DNA of 64,000 bases from Tricholoma matsutake. Lineage: Eukaryota; Basidiomycota; Agaricomycetes; Agaricales; Tricholomataceae. The stretch covers positions 4,898,001 through 4,962,000 of the forward strand of contig AP026539.1 in assembly GCA_026075535.2 (NCBI GenBank), given 5' to 3'. Below are positions 1 to 11,142 of this stretch, piece after piece (within the stretch, counting starts at the first letter, position 1; every line of letters starts with the position of its first letter). The notes beneath the pieces are model-generated. The model saw nothing but the letters and a program-made list of their open reading frames with translations. It searched no databases and was not told where the DNA came from. Both the position numbers and the translations under genes were made by a program.

Positions 1-188
1 TGTCCTGTAAGAATTGATGCATGCAAAGCCCATTTGTCGACATGCTGTGATGAATGAACAGCTGCTGTTACAGCACCAGCAATAGTAGCCATTACACTTG
101 ATATCTTCTTGTACTTCTGTTTTCTGATTTGATGACTAGATAAGGAGGTCTTAGTCTGCCTTTTGGAGGGACTAGCAGTGAGAACCAT
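1..188 (-). CDS. Partial ORF running off the left edge
   Basis: A minus-strand frame opens with ATG at 188 and stays open for 62 codons to the window edge. The predicted start is basic and Ser/Thr-rich (MVLTASPSKRQTKTSLSS), followed by an Ala-rich stretch. I do not recognise a family. It lies head-to-head with the helicase remnant and sits in CpG-poor repeat debris, so it may be the first exon of a transposon gene or a chance ORF. Confidence 0.25.
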   Translation of the reverse strand, partial: MVLTASPSKRQTKTSLSSHQIRKQKYKKISSVMATIAGAVTAAVHSSQHVDKWALHASILTG

Positions 189-390
189 GGTTGCGAGATG
201 TAGAGAATGGTAATAAACAACTAATATATATTTGGATGTCACACAGCCCAGCAGGAGTACAACACAGCTTGACTAATCAGGTTTCAGTTGGTTTCGGGAC
301 TTTCCAAAACCTGTTCCCAGCTTAACCTGCCTTACCCTAACCGGTTACCAAAAAGGCCCTAAGTGTTTTGATTTCTGAGGAATTTTCACA

Positions 391-2645
391 TTGTTTACCA
401 TTTATAAGGCTGAAAGGTTTTGTAAATTTGTCCTTACAGCAACAGCTGTCAATGCTGAAGTTTATAGCAAACAACTACACAAGGTATGCATCAACAACTC
501 TACCAGTCTAGATCATATTTACCTTCTTATCGTACAGGAAGTCGAGGAGTGTAAACACCAAGTTATTTTGATGTCGCTGGAAATGTGCCTTGAGCACCCA
601 AAGTTTTCAAAACTCATGTGCATACCGAAGTTCACCCAGGATATTTTAGCATTTGTAGTTGATGAAGCCCATTGCATTTTTCAATGGGGCAATCTATTTC
701 GGAAGAAATATGCTGACATCAGGAAGTTATGGTCCTTCATTCCTGACTATGTTCCTATCTTGGCAACATCAGCAACCATGCCACCTCACATCCTCCATGT
801 AAGGGGACTAGGGGGGTGCCCTGTGTGTTTCTCCTATTTTTTACGTTCGTTCTATATTTTTCCTCACTTCATTTCCTTCTATTCTTCATTTTCTATGATT
901 TTTCCGGATTTTATTACTAATTTTCCCTTTCTATCATGTTTGTGCATGTTGACAGTTTTATATTAGAGGTGGAGCACCCCTTCTGACATCTACCCCTTGG
1001 TATGATGTCATTCGGCAGCCTTGATCTGCCTATCTCTGCCTTTTCTATTTTTAGGTTATTATTTGATTTTTGTCGTCTTCACATATACTGGGCATTGGCA
1101 AAGGGACCCTTAGAGTTTTCTCTTTGGATTTCCCTTTGCTAGGTGTGTCCCCAATCCCTGTACTATGTAGTATAATTTTAACTTCAGATTTCCCTTTGCT
1201 AGAGGCTGAGGTTGCCCTTATACTCCACAACATTCAGCTCAAACTCTGCCTCTCTGAAACTTGCACTTTCACTGTCAACCTAGGAAATGATTGACCAAAC
1301 ATCACTCCCATTCTCTGTCGGATGCATGGAGCAGCCAACAACCTCGACACATTAAACTTTGCCAATGATGGGGCCTATGACCCTGGCACAAAGTCATTCA
1401 TATGGACTATCATCTACTTCAACACTTGTGATCTCACCTACAAGGGATGCAAGCATCTTTGCAGCCTCATTCCTGCAGAAAGGCAAGCTCAAATCAATTT
1501 TTTACATGCTGGGTGAATCAGATGTGCAAAACACAAGGTCATGAAAGAATTTAAGGCTGGAAAGGTGGACATCCTCTGTGCGACTGAGATCGCTGGTATG
1601 GTATGTGATTCCTTATGTTTAAACTCTGCTTACTGAGGTCATACTAGGGTATGTATATTCCAAATGTCTCCTGTGTTATCCAGTTCATGGTCCCACCATC
1701 ACTTTCTGTCTGGACACAGTGTCTTGGCCATGCTGGGAGGTCTGGAGAGCCCACCATTGTTATCCTTTTGATTGAACCTTCTGTGTATAAATTACAAAAG
1801 ACCAGGGATGTTTAGGGACCAGAGGATCTGGGTGATGAAGACAAACATGAGGAAAAGGATAATGAGGATGCAAGCCTATTATGAGGAGAACTTCATGTTG
1901 CTGTTGTTTGCCTATGGTGCAGAATCTGACACAGCACCAGTTGGGAGCACTGATCCTACATACCAGAAGAAGGTCGAGGAAGCAATGCAGAAATGGATTG
2001 AGGTGGTTGCATGTCATCGCAATGTTGCAGATGCATATTTTAACAACCCACCACATATGACAGATGAGTCATTTGCTGCATACATTATACAGTATCTTAT
2101 GATTTTTAGAATTATCTGTCCCTTGTTGCGATCTGTGCGTGCTTAAAAAGGTTGCTGATGGGTGGGTCACATTGACACTGGCAGAGGTGGACCTCTTTCT
2201 ACTCTACAATCACATTCATTCTCATGAGGTCCTCCCCACTTCGACAAACAATGGAGTGGCACAACAGATTGAAGAGACTAGCGACAATGACCAGGCAACC
2301 TGCACTGCCAACCTGCACACCACCAAGTGAACCCATGGTCTAGGTCCTCATCAGAAGGAGCATTTGGAGGCCTCTCAAAATGCACTCATGAACTGGCGAC
2401 AGAAAACTTGGAACGCTGGTTATGCTGACTGCATATGGGGCCCAGACATCTTGTTGCCAGACCCCATCCTTACCAAAATTGCCACTCGCGCACAAATCCA
2501 GACACTTTGCAACATCAAGGCGGAGATACCGGAGTGGATCTGGGCCGATGAATATGGTGAGGCTATCCTCAAAGTCCTGGAGCCCATTGACCAATTGTGG
2601 CATGAGGAGAATGAGCAAAAGAAGTCAGAGAACAAAGCTAAATGA
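391..2645 (+). pseudogene. RecQ-like DEAD/DEAH helicase pseudogene
   Basis: This is a decayed member of the RecQ-like ATP-dependent DNA helicases that are multicopy in agaricomycete genomes. Motif II (VVDEAHCI) with the aromatic loop FQWGNLFRKKY and motif III (ATSATMPP) are readable near 650-790. A short GT-AG intron (about 484-537) separates SKQLHK from EVEECKHQ. After the solo LTR the same frame resumes (HNIQLKLCLSET), then the second helicase domain (YFNTCDLTYKGCKHL, FKAGKVDILCATE) and a C-terminal region with CIWGPDILLPDPIL near 2430. The frame is broken by stops such as TGA at about 1291-1293, where the family has an Arg codon (NLGND followed by RPN), and by frameshifts. Motif I is missing here. 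Multicopy status and CpG depletion suggest a mobile or subtelomeric helicase rather than a housekeeping gene; that part is inference. Confidence 0.85.
798..1222 (+). mobile_element. Solo LTR of the chromodomain gypsy family
   Basis: A 425-bp copy of the LTR that flanks the two gypsy elements at 30-41 kb, in plus orientation, beginning TGTAAGGGGAC and ending GCCCTTATA. It is flanked by perfect 5-bp target duplications CTCCA at 793-797 and 1223-1227. It interrupts the helicase pseudogene just after motif III; removing it plus one CTCCA restores the local frame (PPHIL/HNIQL). A solo LTR of this form is what LTR-LTR recombination of a full element leaves behind. Confidence 0.95.
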
Positions 2646-3076
2646 GCAAAATTTTCTGCAGGAAGGAAAGCTATTCATGATGAAGAGCACCTTGCAAAAG
2701 CATGAGAGTCAACAGTGCAATGTAGGACTGTGTTGACATCTTGACTGGCACTCTGCCAAGTGTATCCTGCTCCAGCACCTCAGCTGATGGCCCACTATCC
2801 TATTCAACACTACCCCCATCCTTTGCAATTTGCTTCAGCGTATCCTGCTCCGGGGTATCCTCCCCTTTTGTTTATTCCATACTACCTGCCCAATAGTTAG
2901 AGTACAGTTGCATCGTGACTACTAATTATTATATTTCAATACTCTTCCCAATCCTCTGCATTCGACCATTCTGATACTCTGTTTGTGACCCATTTACTCA
3001 TCATTTTTATTAACTTGTTACTTTCTGCACCAATAAACATTGTATCCAGGACCTTGTCCTTCAAGCCAAGTTTTCT
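2646..3076. other. Intergenic repeat debris, no gene seen
   Basis: This CpG-poor stretch lies between the helicase pseudogene and the convergent DUF6589 pseudogene. It contains a short repeated phrase (TATCCTGCTCC at about 2762 and 2841). No coding family or terminal repeat is visible. Confidence 0.5.
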
Positions 3077-5560
3077 TCAGGGGCAGTTGCTGTGAATCTT
3101 CGATGTGTGGTATGACATGCATAGACATGTTATATCTTCCTCCTTTTCAGGAGATGAATGTGATTTTCCATGGAAGAAGTGATTGGGTTCACTCTCAACG
3201 TGATCCTTGACTTTTTGCTGACAAGGAATTGATGTGGATGTTTTGCCAATATAGTCCCAGTCTGTGTAAGGGCCTTTCACAGCAAAAGTGTGCTTTATAT
3301 ATGTAAGTAGTGATCATCGCATTGTGACATATAAACTAGAACCAACCTTAATGTTCTGGACATTGTGTTCTTGTAGCAGGTCGATTGGGAGAAATCCATT
3401 GCACTGTCCAGTGGTGTTCACTAACCAACAGTATTTGATAATATAAGTTCTGTACGATGCACTCCAACCATAAATCAGAAGTTTGAATGAGAAAATATGC
3501 TCACTTGAGTTCAGAAGGCCATTCCCAGTGTAAACCTTGCAATAACTCAAGGATCTCAACTGTGTAGTTCTTGTTCTTCCCACCAACAAATTAGAAGAGT
3601 AAACATGGCAAAAAGTCTTGTAAAAATCCAACATCACCAGTTTTGATTGCTGTGTCAAAATTCACATAGTCCAGTAGATCCTGGGCCATCTGTGTTGACT
3701 GGTACAGTAATTCGTGTTTCTTGGATTTGTTTGCTGCCATTTTTCAGAGTGCGGCTATTGATGCATGATTGTCCACAATTTTGATTGCAAGAGCTCAAAG
3801 CTGGTCTGGAGTGTGACTGCGGAGGTCAGCCAGTTTGTTGACTTTGCCAACAATGGTCCACAGATCATGGAAGTGAGCCTCTGATATGTGGAGTAGGCCT
3901 TCTTTCAGGTGGTGGTGAAATGTTCCCTCTACTGTGGGTGAGTGAAGGCCTTTATGTTTGAGAAGATCAAATGCATGGACAAGCCCAAAGCCTAACTGAG
4001 TACCATAATATTGGGAGTGAAGTGAGTGTTCAAATGCAATTTGCACATGGAACCACCCAAAAGTTTCTTTGAGGAATGCAAGTTGTTCAAATGAATTGAG
4101 GTCATTGCAGCGAAATTTTTGCAGGCCTCAAAGTCAAGAAACAGTCAGTTGGTCGCCAACCCAGACAATAATTTTCTCCTCACCAGTTTGCTTCTGCTTG
4201 TCAACAGTATCAAGTTTGAGTTGATGCCACCAGTCATTAAGTATGCAGTCATTTCCCTCATAGGAGGCTTCCTTGATGTGCACCATATTGAGCATGTACT
4301 GGCAGGCTATGTGTTCTGGGCCGATAGGTAATTTATCAAGAGAGGGGAGGGAGTCAAACAATGGGCACTTTTTGCCAGTGTATGTTTCAAAGCTGAAATC
4401 GGGCGCAGTAGTCAAATACATCAGAACTTGGTGAATGGCATGAGCCTTAAGGTGGGGGCTTGCATCATGTTCAAATTTGATGATGTCCTTATAGGTGATT
4501 GGATTGCCAGCACCTAATGCCCTCTGTTGTTGGAAAGCCTGATTATTTGGGTGAACGGCATCAGGGTCTTCAATAACCAAGATAGTTCCTGCAGTCCCAC
4601 TGTCAAAGTGAGATTGGTTGCTGAGTCGCTGCTCGTAGACCTTGAATGCTAGGTTGACATTGTTGTGACAGCCAAACCAAGGAAAGCATTGGATGTCATC
4701 CAATAATGTGGTATGAATCTATTCAGAGAGAGTACTAATGGCACGGTAAGCCCATTTTTGGCTCATCGTAATCCCAAGGGCATGGAGAGTGTCGAATGCT
4801 TTTGTTGCCAGCCCACAACTCTTAAAGTATACTGTTAATAGTTCTGCAATCTTGCAATGCTGGTGCAAATGTGAGAGCGATGCCATTGATATCATGGTCA
4901 GTGTCACCTAGCCAACAGAATGAGTGAGAAGCTCCAGAAGTGGACATCATTGAACTGCACCACGTCAGGGTCCTTCAATTGATTTCACTGTTCTTGCCTT
5001 GGCATGTACAACATATAGCAAAAAAGTTTCCATAAAGTCGGTGCTGTGGATTTTACCTGCAGTATCATGTCTTTCCAGCAAATCGCAAGCAGGGCCTCCT
5101 CTGATAGATCTTGTGGCAAGAGAGACATGGTCAGCTTCAGCATAGCCAGGTCTCGCAGATAGTGTCCAGAGCCCAGTCATTCAGTGATTTTCTAGCAGCT
5201 TTTGTGCGTATCCCTTGGCCATGAGAATGGGGAGGCCAGTGCCAATGTGCCAGTATTCCTGGGAGTTCATCACTAACCATCAGTGCTGTCCTTGCAAATT
5301 GTGCACAGTTATCGGCAGTGAGTTTCGGAACATTCCAACTAATTGCCCAAAGGAATAAAGGTAGGTTAAGGTGTAGTCTATCCATCAGATCGAGAGCCTT
5401 CAGCACACAGTCAGAAATGTCACCAGTATCCTCTAGAAATTGTCAACATCAGTCAGTTTGTCAGATATGTGGGTTGGATCTTGAAGTTTGTTCAGGTACA
5501 GCAAGTGAAGGCCCCTCAAAGTCAGAATCCAAAGTGTCACTGTCAAAAGGGATGGCAGAC
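3077..5560 (-). pseudogene. DUF6589-family (transposon-associated) pseudogene
   Basis: Read on the minus strand, several frames line up in order with the long DUF6589 proteins of Agaricomycetes. The N-terminal helical part is at 5406-5137 (LHLNLPLFLWAISWNVPKL, ARTALMVSDELPGILAHW). Next comes KSCGLATKAFDTLHALGITM (4907-4719). The core is at 4703-4134 (FPWFGCHNNVNLAFKVYEQR, FDSGTAGTI, CQYMLNMVHIKEASYEGN, WVGDQLTV). The C-terminal part follows (HHHLKEGLLHISEAHFHDLW at 4046-3795, then the CWLVNTTG region near 3420). Stops and frameshifts separate the blocks and no continuous product can be made. The family's biochemical role is unknown; its copy number points to a mobile origin. Confidence 0.75.
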
Positions 5561-6182
5561 ATTCCAAGCAGCAGGCTGTATGCACAGGATGCATCAATAC
5601 TATTGTTTATTCTACAGACATGTCAGGTCACATGATCAGTTACCCACACCTGTCCATATGAATGTCACCAGACATTCTATCTCTACCACCCACTTCTCTT
5701 TTTTGCACTCCACTCTCGGATGTGCCTGCCTGCAATAGAATGTCTGGAGCTGAGACTAGCCAAACACCACCTGGATCCTGCAGGATAAAAATTAGCATGT
5801 AACTTTCAAAAATTCCAGACCCAATTTGGCCACTGTCCAAAAGTAGTGGTGACTAGATGTCCCACTCCATAGAACCAAACAAACAACTAAACAGAGGTGT
5901 CATGCAGGGGCCTATTGACATGATATTGGCTATATAGATTGATTCCCTTTCCCATTGATCTCTCTTTCTTGATATGTTGGTATCCATTTAAGGACACTTT
6001 GATTGACATACACTGCCATATAGTTTCCTGTTGGAATACTCACTCACCACAGCCTGTTGTCTGGTCCAAAAGGGCTCAGAGTTTTAATATATCATATGTA
6101 CAAACCCCATACACCAAGTTGCCATTTGATGTTGGAAAGAGCTGAAACTCATTGGGGAAGGTAAACATGAGACAGAATCCTT
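5561..6182. other. No recognisable gene
   Basis: CpG-poor debris between the DUF6589 remnant and the next coding-like stretch. Short ORFs occur on both strands, but none shows family motifs or consistent splice sites. Confidence 0.4.
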
Positions 6183-8310
6183 GTGCATTTTTTCACCATC
6201 ATTCACATTTTAATTTCCTTGGCTGACATTTGTAACAATCTCAGATGGACTCCAAGTTGTGAAGTGGGGGACAAAGTGGTCTGTGATGACTTGATCAAAT
6301 TCGCAATGACCAAACTTGCAGCCCATAATGCTGGGAAATATGAGTGGCCTGACGGACTTGGCATTCAACTGATGCTTGACTTTGAACTGTGAAGTTGAAG
6401 AGCCCTTGCTCATGGTTTCAGATCATCTATGGGTTGCCAATATCATTCTCCCAGCCATTGCAACTATGTCATTTCATCGGCGCCATCAGAGCCAGTCATT
6501 GCCAAAGCAGCTACTCAAGTGCTTCATAGCCAAACACACTGAACCACTCCTAGGGGATGGTCTCAAACCATCTCATCCAAATGGACCAACGAGGTGAGCT
6601 TGTCACTCAACTTCTCCCATGATTAATCCCTGAAATGAATGGACATATCTCATCAGGGACAACTCTTCACAGCTTTGCTACACCTATTCCTGTCATGACA
6701 TTCTTTTCTGCACTTCTCACTGAGCAGCACACAGATAACCTCAAGAAATGCTGCCCAGACAGTCAATTAACAGGTCTGACCTTTGAGGAAGCTTTTGCAG
6801 ATGCCTATGGCATGTTCACACAGGACTGGTGCATATCCGATACAATCACATCGATGGCACTATTTCTTAACATGGTGATCTCCTGTCAAGAAGGGTTGTT
6901 GTTTATGGACCTCTGCATCCTATTCACTTTGGTTGTGGAACATTTCTGTCGAGAAATGCAGGTAGTGCAATATTTGTCTCCATCGAAGACAAGGAGATGG
7001 CTACAGGTTATAATCGCCCCTTTGTTATTGATGTTAACGAGATGCAATTTTTTGCAGATGGAGAAGGCAAGGGATGATCCATCATCAACCTTATTATCCA
7101 GCTTAATGCTCAAACGGGGCATGGTATATTCTGTCTACCACAATGCCAAACATGGCCATGGTGGTCAAGATGGGCTTACTAAGGATATGCTTGCTATACA
7201 ATCAATGCCAGAGGCTGCAGTTCCAAGATCTATGGAGTTGTGTGTTCTCACCTCAGCCATTCCACAATTTCAGAATATGAGGGGCATGCAGCTTGCATCA
7301 TGACAAGGGGGTGTCGGCACACAAATGCTAGACATCACATGGGGGGGAGGGGGGTATCGTGTAGGTTGTTAAAAAAAATTGATGTCAAATTATATAAGTG
7401 TAAATTGAGTGGTATAGCATGTAAAGGAAGTGAAATTACATTGTCATATACCTTTGAAGCACCTAGACAAAGATGAAGAGCAAAACCATTGAACTTTGAT
7501 GGCAAACTCAACTCCACACTGATGGCTCAACAACCCAGCATTAATATTGAACTCATAACAAGGATTGTGCAATTGCAAAGTTGATGCAGTTCTATGCTTG
7601 TCTGGACTCAGTGTAATTCCAAGGCAGACAAAGCCCCTCACAGACCACTGGCCCTCAAGCAACTTGTCACACAAGCAATGTGTAGGTAGGCATAATAATT
7701 TCAATTATTCACAGTATGGGGTTCATGGGTCCATATACGTGGAAGAACTCATGGTGGTAGAAATGAGGTAGAAAATAATCACAACCTAGCCCACTTATAT
7801 ACCTCCACAGAAGTTGATGAGGTTCAAGACCTTGAGGCTGAGGAGACTCAGAAGGAATGATCACTCAGCCTTGGCCCTTGACACTTGATCTCACTTGAAG
7901 AATACTTACCTGAGTACTTGGCTGAGTGAGAGTCAGTAGATGCATTATGCTACTCCAATAAGGTTTGTACAATGTATGTGAACAGATCATGACTGCAATT
8001 TTAGGTCAAGGAGAGTGGTTCACTGTTTCACAATAATTTAGTAAAATTAACAAATTGGTTGACATCAAATTAGTAAGCACAACATACCATATATGGGAAT
8101 AACATACCCAATATGGCAGGAGGGGAGGGGGGTCTGAGAGGTGGCTTAAAAAAAAAACTGAGTGGATATATGAATTTCGGGTCCTGACACCCCCTTGCAT
8201 CATGATATATTCCTTGGCCTGTTGGTGAGAGGGTGTGATGAGGTGCTGGAATTTATACTAGCTGCTTTTCTCATCACTTTCCCACTTGATCAAGAATAAA
8301 GGAAAGAACT
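6183..8310 (+). pseudogene. Uncharacterised coding-like remnant
   Basis: Plus-strand frames with protein-like composition occur at about 6240-6392 (KYEWPDGLGIQLMLDFEL), 6400-6590 (MVSDHLWVANIILPAIATM) and 6635-7303 (LTFEEAFADAYGMFTQDWC). They resume after the inserted hAT-type element as HHDIFLGLLVRGCDEVLEF (8198-8300). The pieces are in different frames, so the gene is broken. I do not recognise the family. Its position beside helicase and DUF6589 remnants suggests a transposon or multicopy gene. Confidence 0.35.
7304..8197. mobile_element. hAT-type non-autonomous DNA transposon (894 bp)
   Basis: The element has a perfect 12-bp terminal inverted repeat, CAAGGGGGTGTC at 7304 and its complement ending at 8197, followed by a partial match (GGCAC versus AGGAC). 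Both sides carry the same 8-bp target duplication CATCATGA (7296-7303 and 8198-8205), the length typical of hAT elements. No transposase is encoded. Inside each end lies a G-rich block followed by an A-run in the same orientation (GGGAGGGGGGT...TTAAAAAAAA near 7342 and 8115), so the subterminal regions are direct rather than inverted repeats. Confidence 0.88.
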
Positions 8311-9244
8311 GTTAGCTGGCCTGTGTATGTACACTGTGTTTCAACACCAGAAGACTCGCTAGTATGATCCCATCAGAGAAGACACTGATATTGATGGCAT
8401 CGTACTAGACAGATCGAGTGTAGACTCGCACTGTGGCGAAAGTGCGTTCCCATAGCAACGGCACATCGGACCTTGAAAATAACATCATCAGTATAATATA
8501 ATATAATAATAGGTGTTTATGTATATATTAGGGACCATGTCGTATATTTACATACTAGTTCTAATTTTGTCTTATGGAGCGACTTCCGCGGATGAAAGAT
8601 TCTGTGAGAGAAAGTAGTAAATAAATCCATAGCTTCCTCGTAAGGTAGTTCCGTATGCTATATCAATAACCCCTAATGCTGTCATCGCCTCGGAGCCTGG
8701 AGGCATCAATTCACACACAGTGGTTTGAAGCACGCTTTATATTTTCGCGAGGCTGTTGATGGTTAGACATAATATTTTAAGAATTGTCACCCCTTTTTTG
8801 TTAATGTGTTTGAGCGAAAGGTCGCGAGTCGGAATCATACACGCATGCGATGAAATCTAAAAATAGCTCACTATTGATGCCTGAAGCCTGAGGCTGCGAC
8901 GGGACTCCGAATCGGCCACCCACTAAAAATTGGCAACATCAGTACTTCAAATTCGACTTCTTTAACATTCAAGCTTCGGAGTTGAGTTTCCTTTCCAAGG
9001 TTTTTCACTACCACTGCAGAAAAGGATGCTGGCACCGGCGCACCGCAGACTAACAGAACTCTTTCAGGAGTGCTCAATATGTATGTACCATGGACCGTGT
9101 GCAAGTATATTTAATGCATTCGAACTTAAACACATCATGATAAGTAATTTTTGGCGCTTGAAAGTTGACTAGGATTTTTAAACCATCGTTGTCTCTCGGC
9201 GACGCCGTCACGCCACGTCGAGTTGCCTCTGGAAACTTTGAACG
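8206..9244. other. Intergenic stretch at a change of base composition
   Basis: Sequence changes here from CpG-depleted repeat debris to ordinary CpG-containing DNA. A minus-strand ORF of 77 codons (8871-9104) is protein-like in composition but unrecognised. An AT-rich patch with TAATATAATAT lies near 8490. No confident gene. Confidence 0.4.
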
Positions 9245-9322
9245 AACAAATTGAATGGAATCTGATTGGCTCCCCTTGCCACAGCCAGGGCTCCGAACCA
9301 ATCAGATTCCATTCGATTTGTT
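9245..9322. repeat. 25-bp inverted repeat carrying two CCAAT boxes
   Basis: Arms 9245-9269 and 9298-9322 are reverse complements except for one base, with a 28-nt loop. Each arm contains CCAATCAGATTCC, so two CCAAT boxes face each other. It could be a small foldback element or a CCAAT-box regulatory site (the motif bound by the Hap/NF-Y complex). It is about 115 bp upstream of the helicase fragment at 9439. Confidence 0.8.
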
Positions 9323-9438
9323 TGAATGCGCTCTATTGTAAGTAATTAATGGACGCGCCCTGAGATTGAGTCACGACACTGACGTAAGACCCGTTATTTT
9401 GGTAATCTAAACTTTTCGCGAGTAGACGTGTCAAAGTT

Positions 9439-9780
9439 GTGTCGCGTTCAAATCCTAACCTCATTCCCAATTCGCGCTCCATGATACATGAGTCTCGAGC
9501 ATCTGATACACTGTTCTTGAGACGCCCTTGCTTGTGGCAAATCCGTGTTGTTCAAGCACTTTTGAAAAATGACAAGGATGTCGCGTCTATCTGGGCAACA
9601 GGTTCTGGGAAGACTCTCACATTCTGGATGCCACTATTATTCATGCCTGAAGGGATCCAAATCGTGGTCACACTGAATATCCTAGGCAAGCAAAATGTTG
9701 ACACTCTAGCCAAAGTGGGAATTAAATAATGCATATTAATGCCGTATCGGTAACGGCTGACACGGCTACAGCAGCTTGTG
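9439..9780 (+). pseudogene. N-terminal fragment of a RecQ-like helicase
   Basis: The frame contains RPCLWQIRVVQALLKNDKDV followed by a Walker A motif (ATGSGKT) and MPLLF...GIQIVVT...LGKQNVDTLAKVGIK, the start of the same helicase family as 391-2645. A small frameshift after 9729 is followed by NAVSVTADTATAA and a GTAAGT donor, and the match stops there. Unlike the first remnant it keeps CpG dinucleotides. It holds exactly the part missing from the copy at 391. Confidence 0.8.
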
Positions 9781-10165
9781 GGTAAGTTCCTTGATAGAGT
9801 CGATATATCTCTTCTTCACAATTTCATTTGCCCAAGTAAAGGCCCAACTAGTAGAGTACGAGTGTCGAGACAGAGCTGTAATAATATTACCAGCATCTTT
9901 TACTAGTGATGGGGTACATGGATGGGTTTCTAGGCTAGGATCTTCGAGCAGAGCAAGAACGAATTCAGATACTGTCAGCTCCGAGACAAGAGGATTGAAG
10001 ACATTGATAACCGTTTGGAGTGGTGCAATCATGATCGTAGAAATATTGGGTTATCATCCAAATGCGAAGTGCATCACCGTTAGGTGGCTGAGCCAGCCTG
10101 GTGTGCGGAGTTTGAAATGTGGAAGTTGCCGGTACATCTAAAAATAAGTAATGTAGATCTCGCAT
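9766..10165 (-). pseudogene. Probable N-terminal fragment of a DUF6589-type gene
   Basis: A minus-strand frame (10032-9766) reads LTVSEFVLALLEDPSLETHP, then ALSRHSYSTSWAFTWANEIV and RYIDSIKELTHK. This pattern resembles the helical N-terminal region of DUF6589 proteins and is comparable to the DELPGILAHW region of the copy at 5137-5406. It abuts the helicase fragment and ends without the DUF6589 core. The match is by pattern only. Confidence 0.45.
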
Positions 10166-10229
10166 TGGGTCACTTTCTCCCTACCCCGGAACTGCGGCTG
10201 GCTGACCTAATATATATAAGTGTTATGAC

Positions 10230-10740
10230 TGCACTATGTCTTGTCAAGAGTGCGGCCGATCTACGAGGATTGAGTCAGAAATCACGCGATGGCCGCGGTA
10301 CTTCTTGGTCGCCTGCCGTTCAGACCTTTTCTATATGCATCCATGAAGCGGAGGGATCGAGTGGCACACCTCAAAATCTGTCATACTCAATTTCCGGTGG
10401 GCATCAAGCTACTTACCTCCGCATTGAGATGAGCGGAGAGCATCTAAGCAGGTGATCACATTCCGCTCTAGATCCTCTTCCTTTGACGTCGGAGGGAGAG
10501 GACGGTAATGTTGTTTAGTGTTACCCCAACACTGCTCGATAAAGCTCGTTTCGCAGTGAAATTTGGGGGAGAAGTGAACGGCATATCCTCGACCTCGGCA
10601 AAATGTTTTTAGCAAGGTCTCCTCAGCGAAATCAGGCTTATTGAATAGGATGTGACAACAGCAGGTCTTCGTCTTCATACCTTCAGGTGCGTCTGTAAAA
10701 CCTTTCCCGAACTGTGCTTTCTTGTTTGATTACCGATCAT
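10230..10740 (-). pseudogene. C-terminal fragment of a DDE-type transposase
   Basis: The minus-strand reading CCCHILFNKPDF...RGYAVHFSPKFHCE, then SFIEQCWGNTKQHYR and LPPTSKEEDLERNV, matches the C-terminal part of a DDE superfamily endonuclease common in basidiomycete transposons (family: LPKFHCELNFIEQCWG). Here the first half reads FHCETSF. An intron follows SSQCGG, and the tail continues as RFMDAYRKGLNGR near 10320 with a frameshifting deletion before KKYRGHRVI. The N-terminal catalytic region is absent. Confidence 0.65.
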
Positions 10741-11142
10741 TACCATAAATAGTATACAATTGATCTAACTTCAATCATCAAACAATCCACATTGACATTA
10801 TGTAAGGTTTCCAATCTTAGTAAAAGACGAGAAATAAATAATTAGAAATTTGCTGTTTTGTCACGATTTGTCACTCTTAGATCATGGACTGTGACTGTTC
10901 TGACAGGCCTATCCGGCTGATTCGGGTTGCATGATAAGTACCCTGAGGCCTGAGCGCTGAGCGCTGAGCACCAGAAGGCAGAAATTTCTCATATCTCGGT
11001 CCGAGGTACGGACGTCACTTTCAAGCAGTGGGAGCTTTTACCATGACAGACTTTTGATTGATCGTGTCTAAATCTGGCATCGGATGCTTATAAAACCACG
11101 AAAGAATTCGAAGCGTGGATGACCCCAAGACGAAGAATCAAG
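10741..11142. other. Upstream region of the DUF6533 gene
   Basis: Non-coding and AT-rich. A short tandem of GCTGAGC (10950-10975) is visible. No TATA box stands out near the start codon at 11143. Confidence 0.4.

Noticed and set aside
8871..9104. 77-codon minus-strand ORF with protein-like composition
   Set aside because: No motif, no splice partner and no conserved relative in the window; not enough to call a gene.
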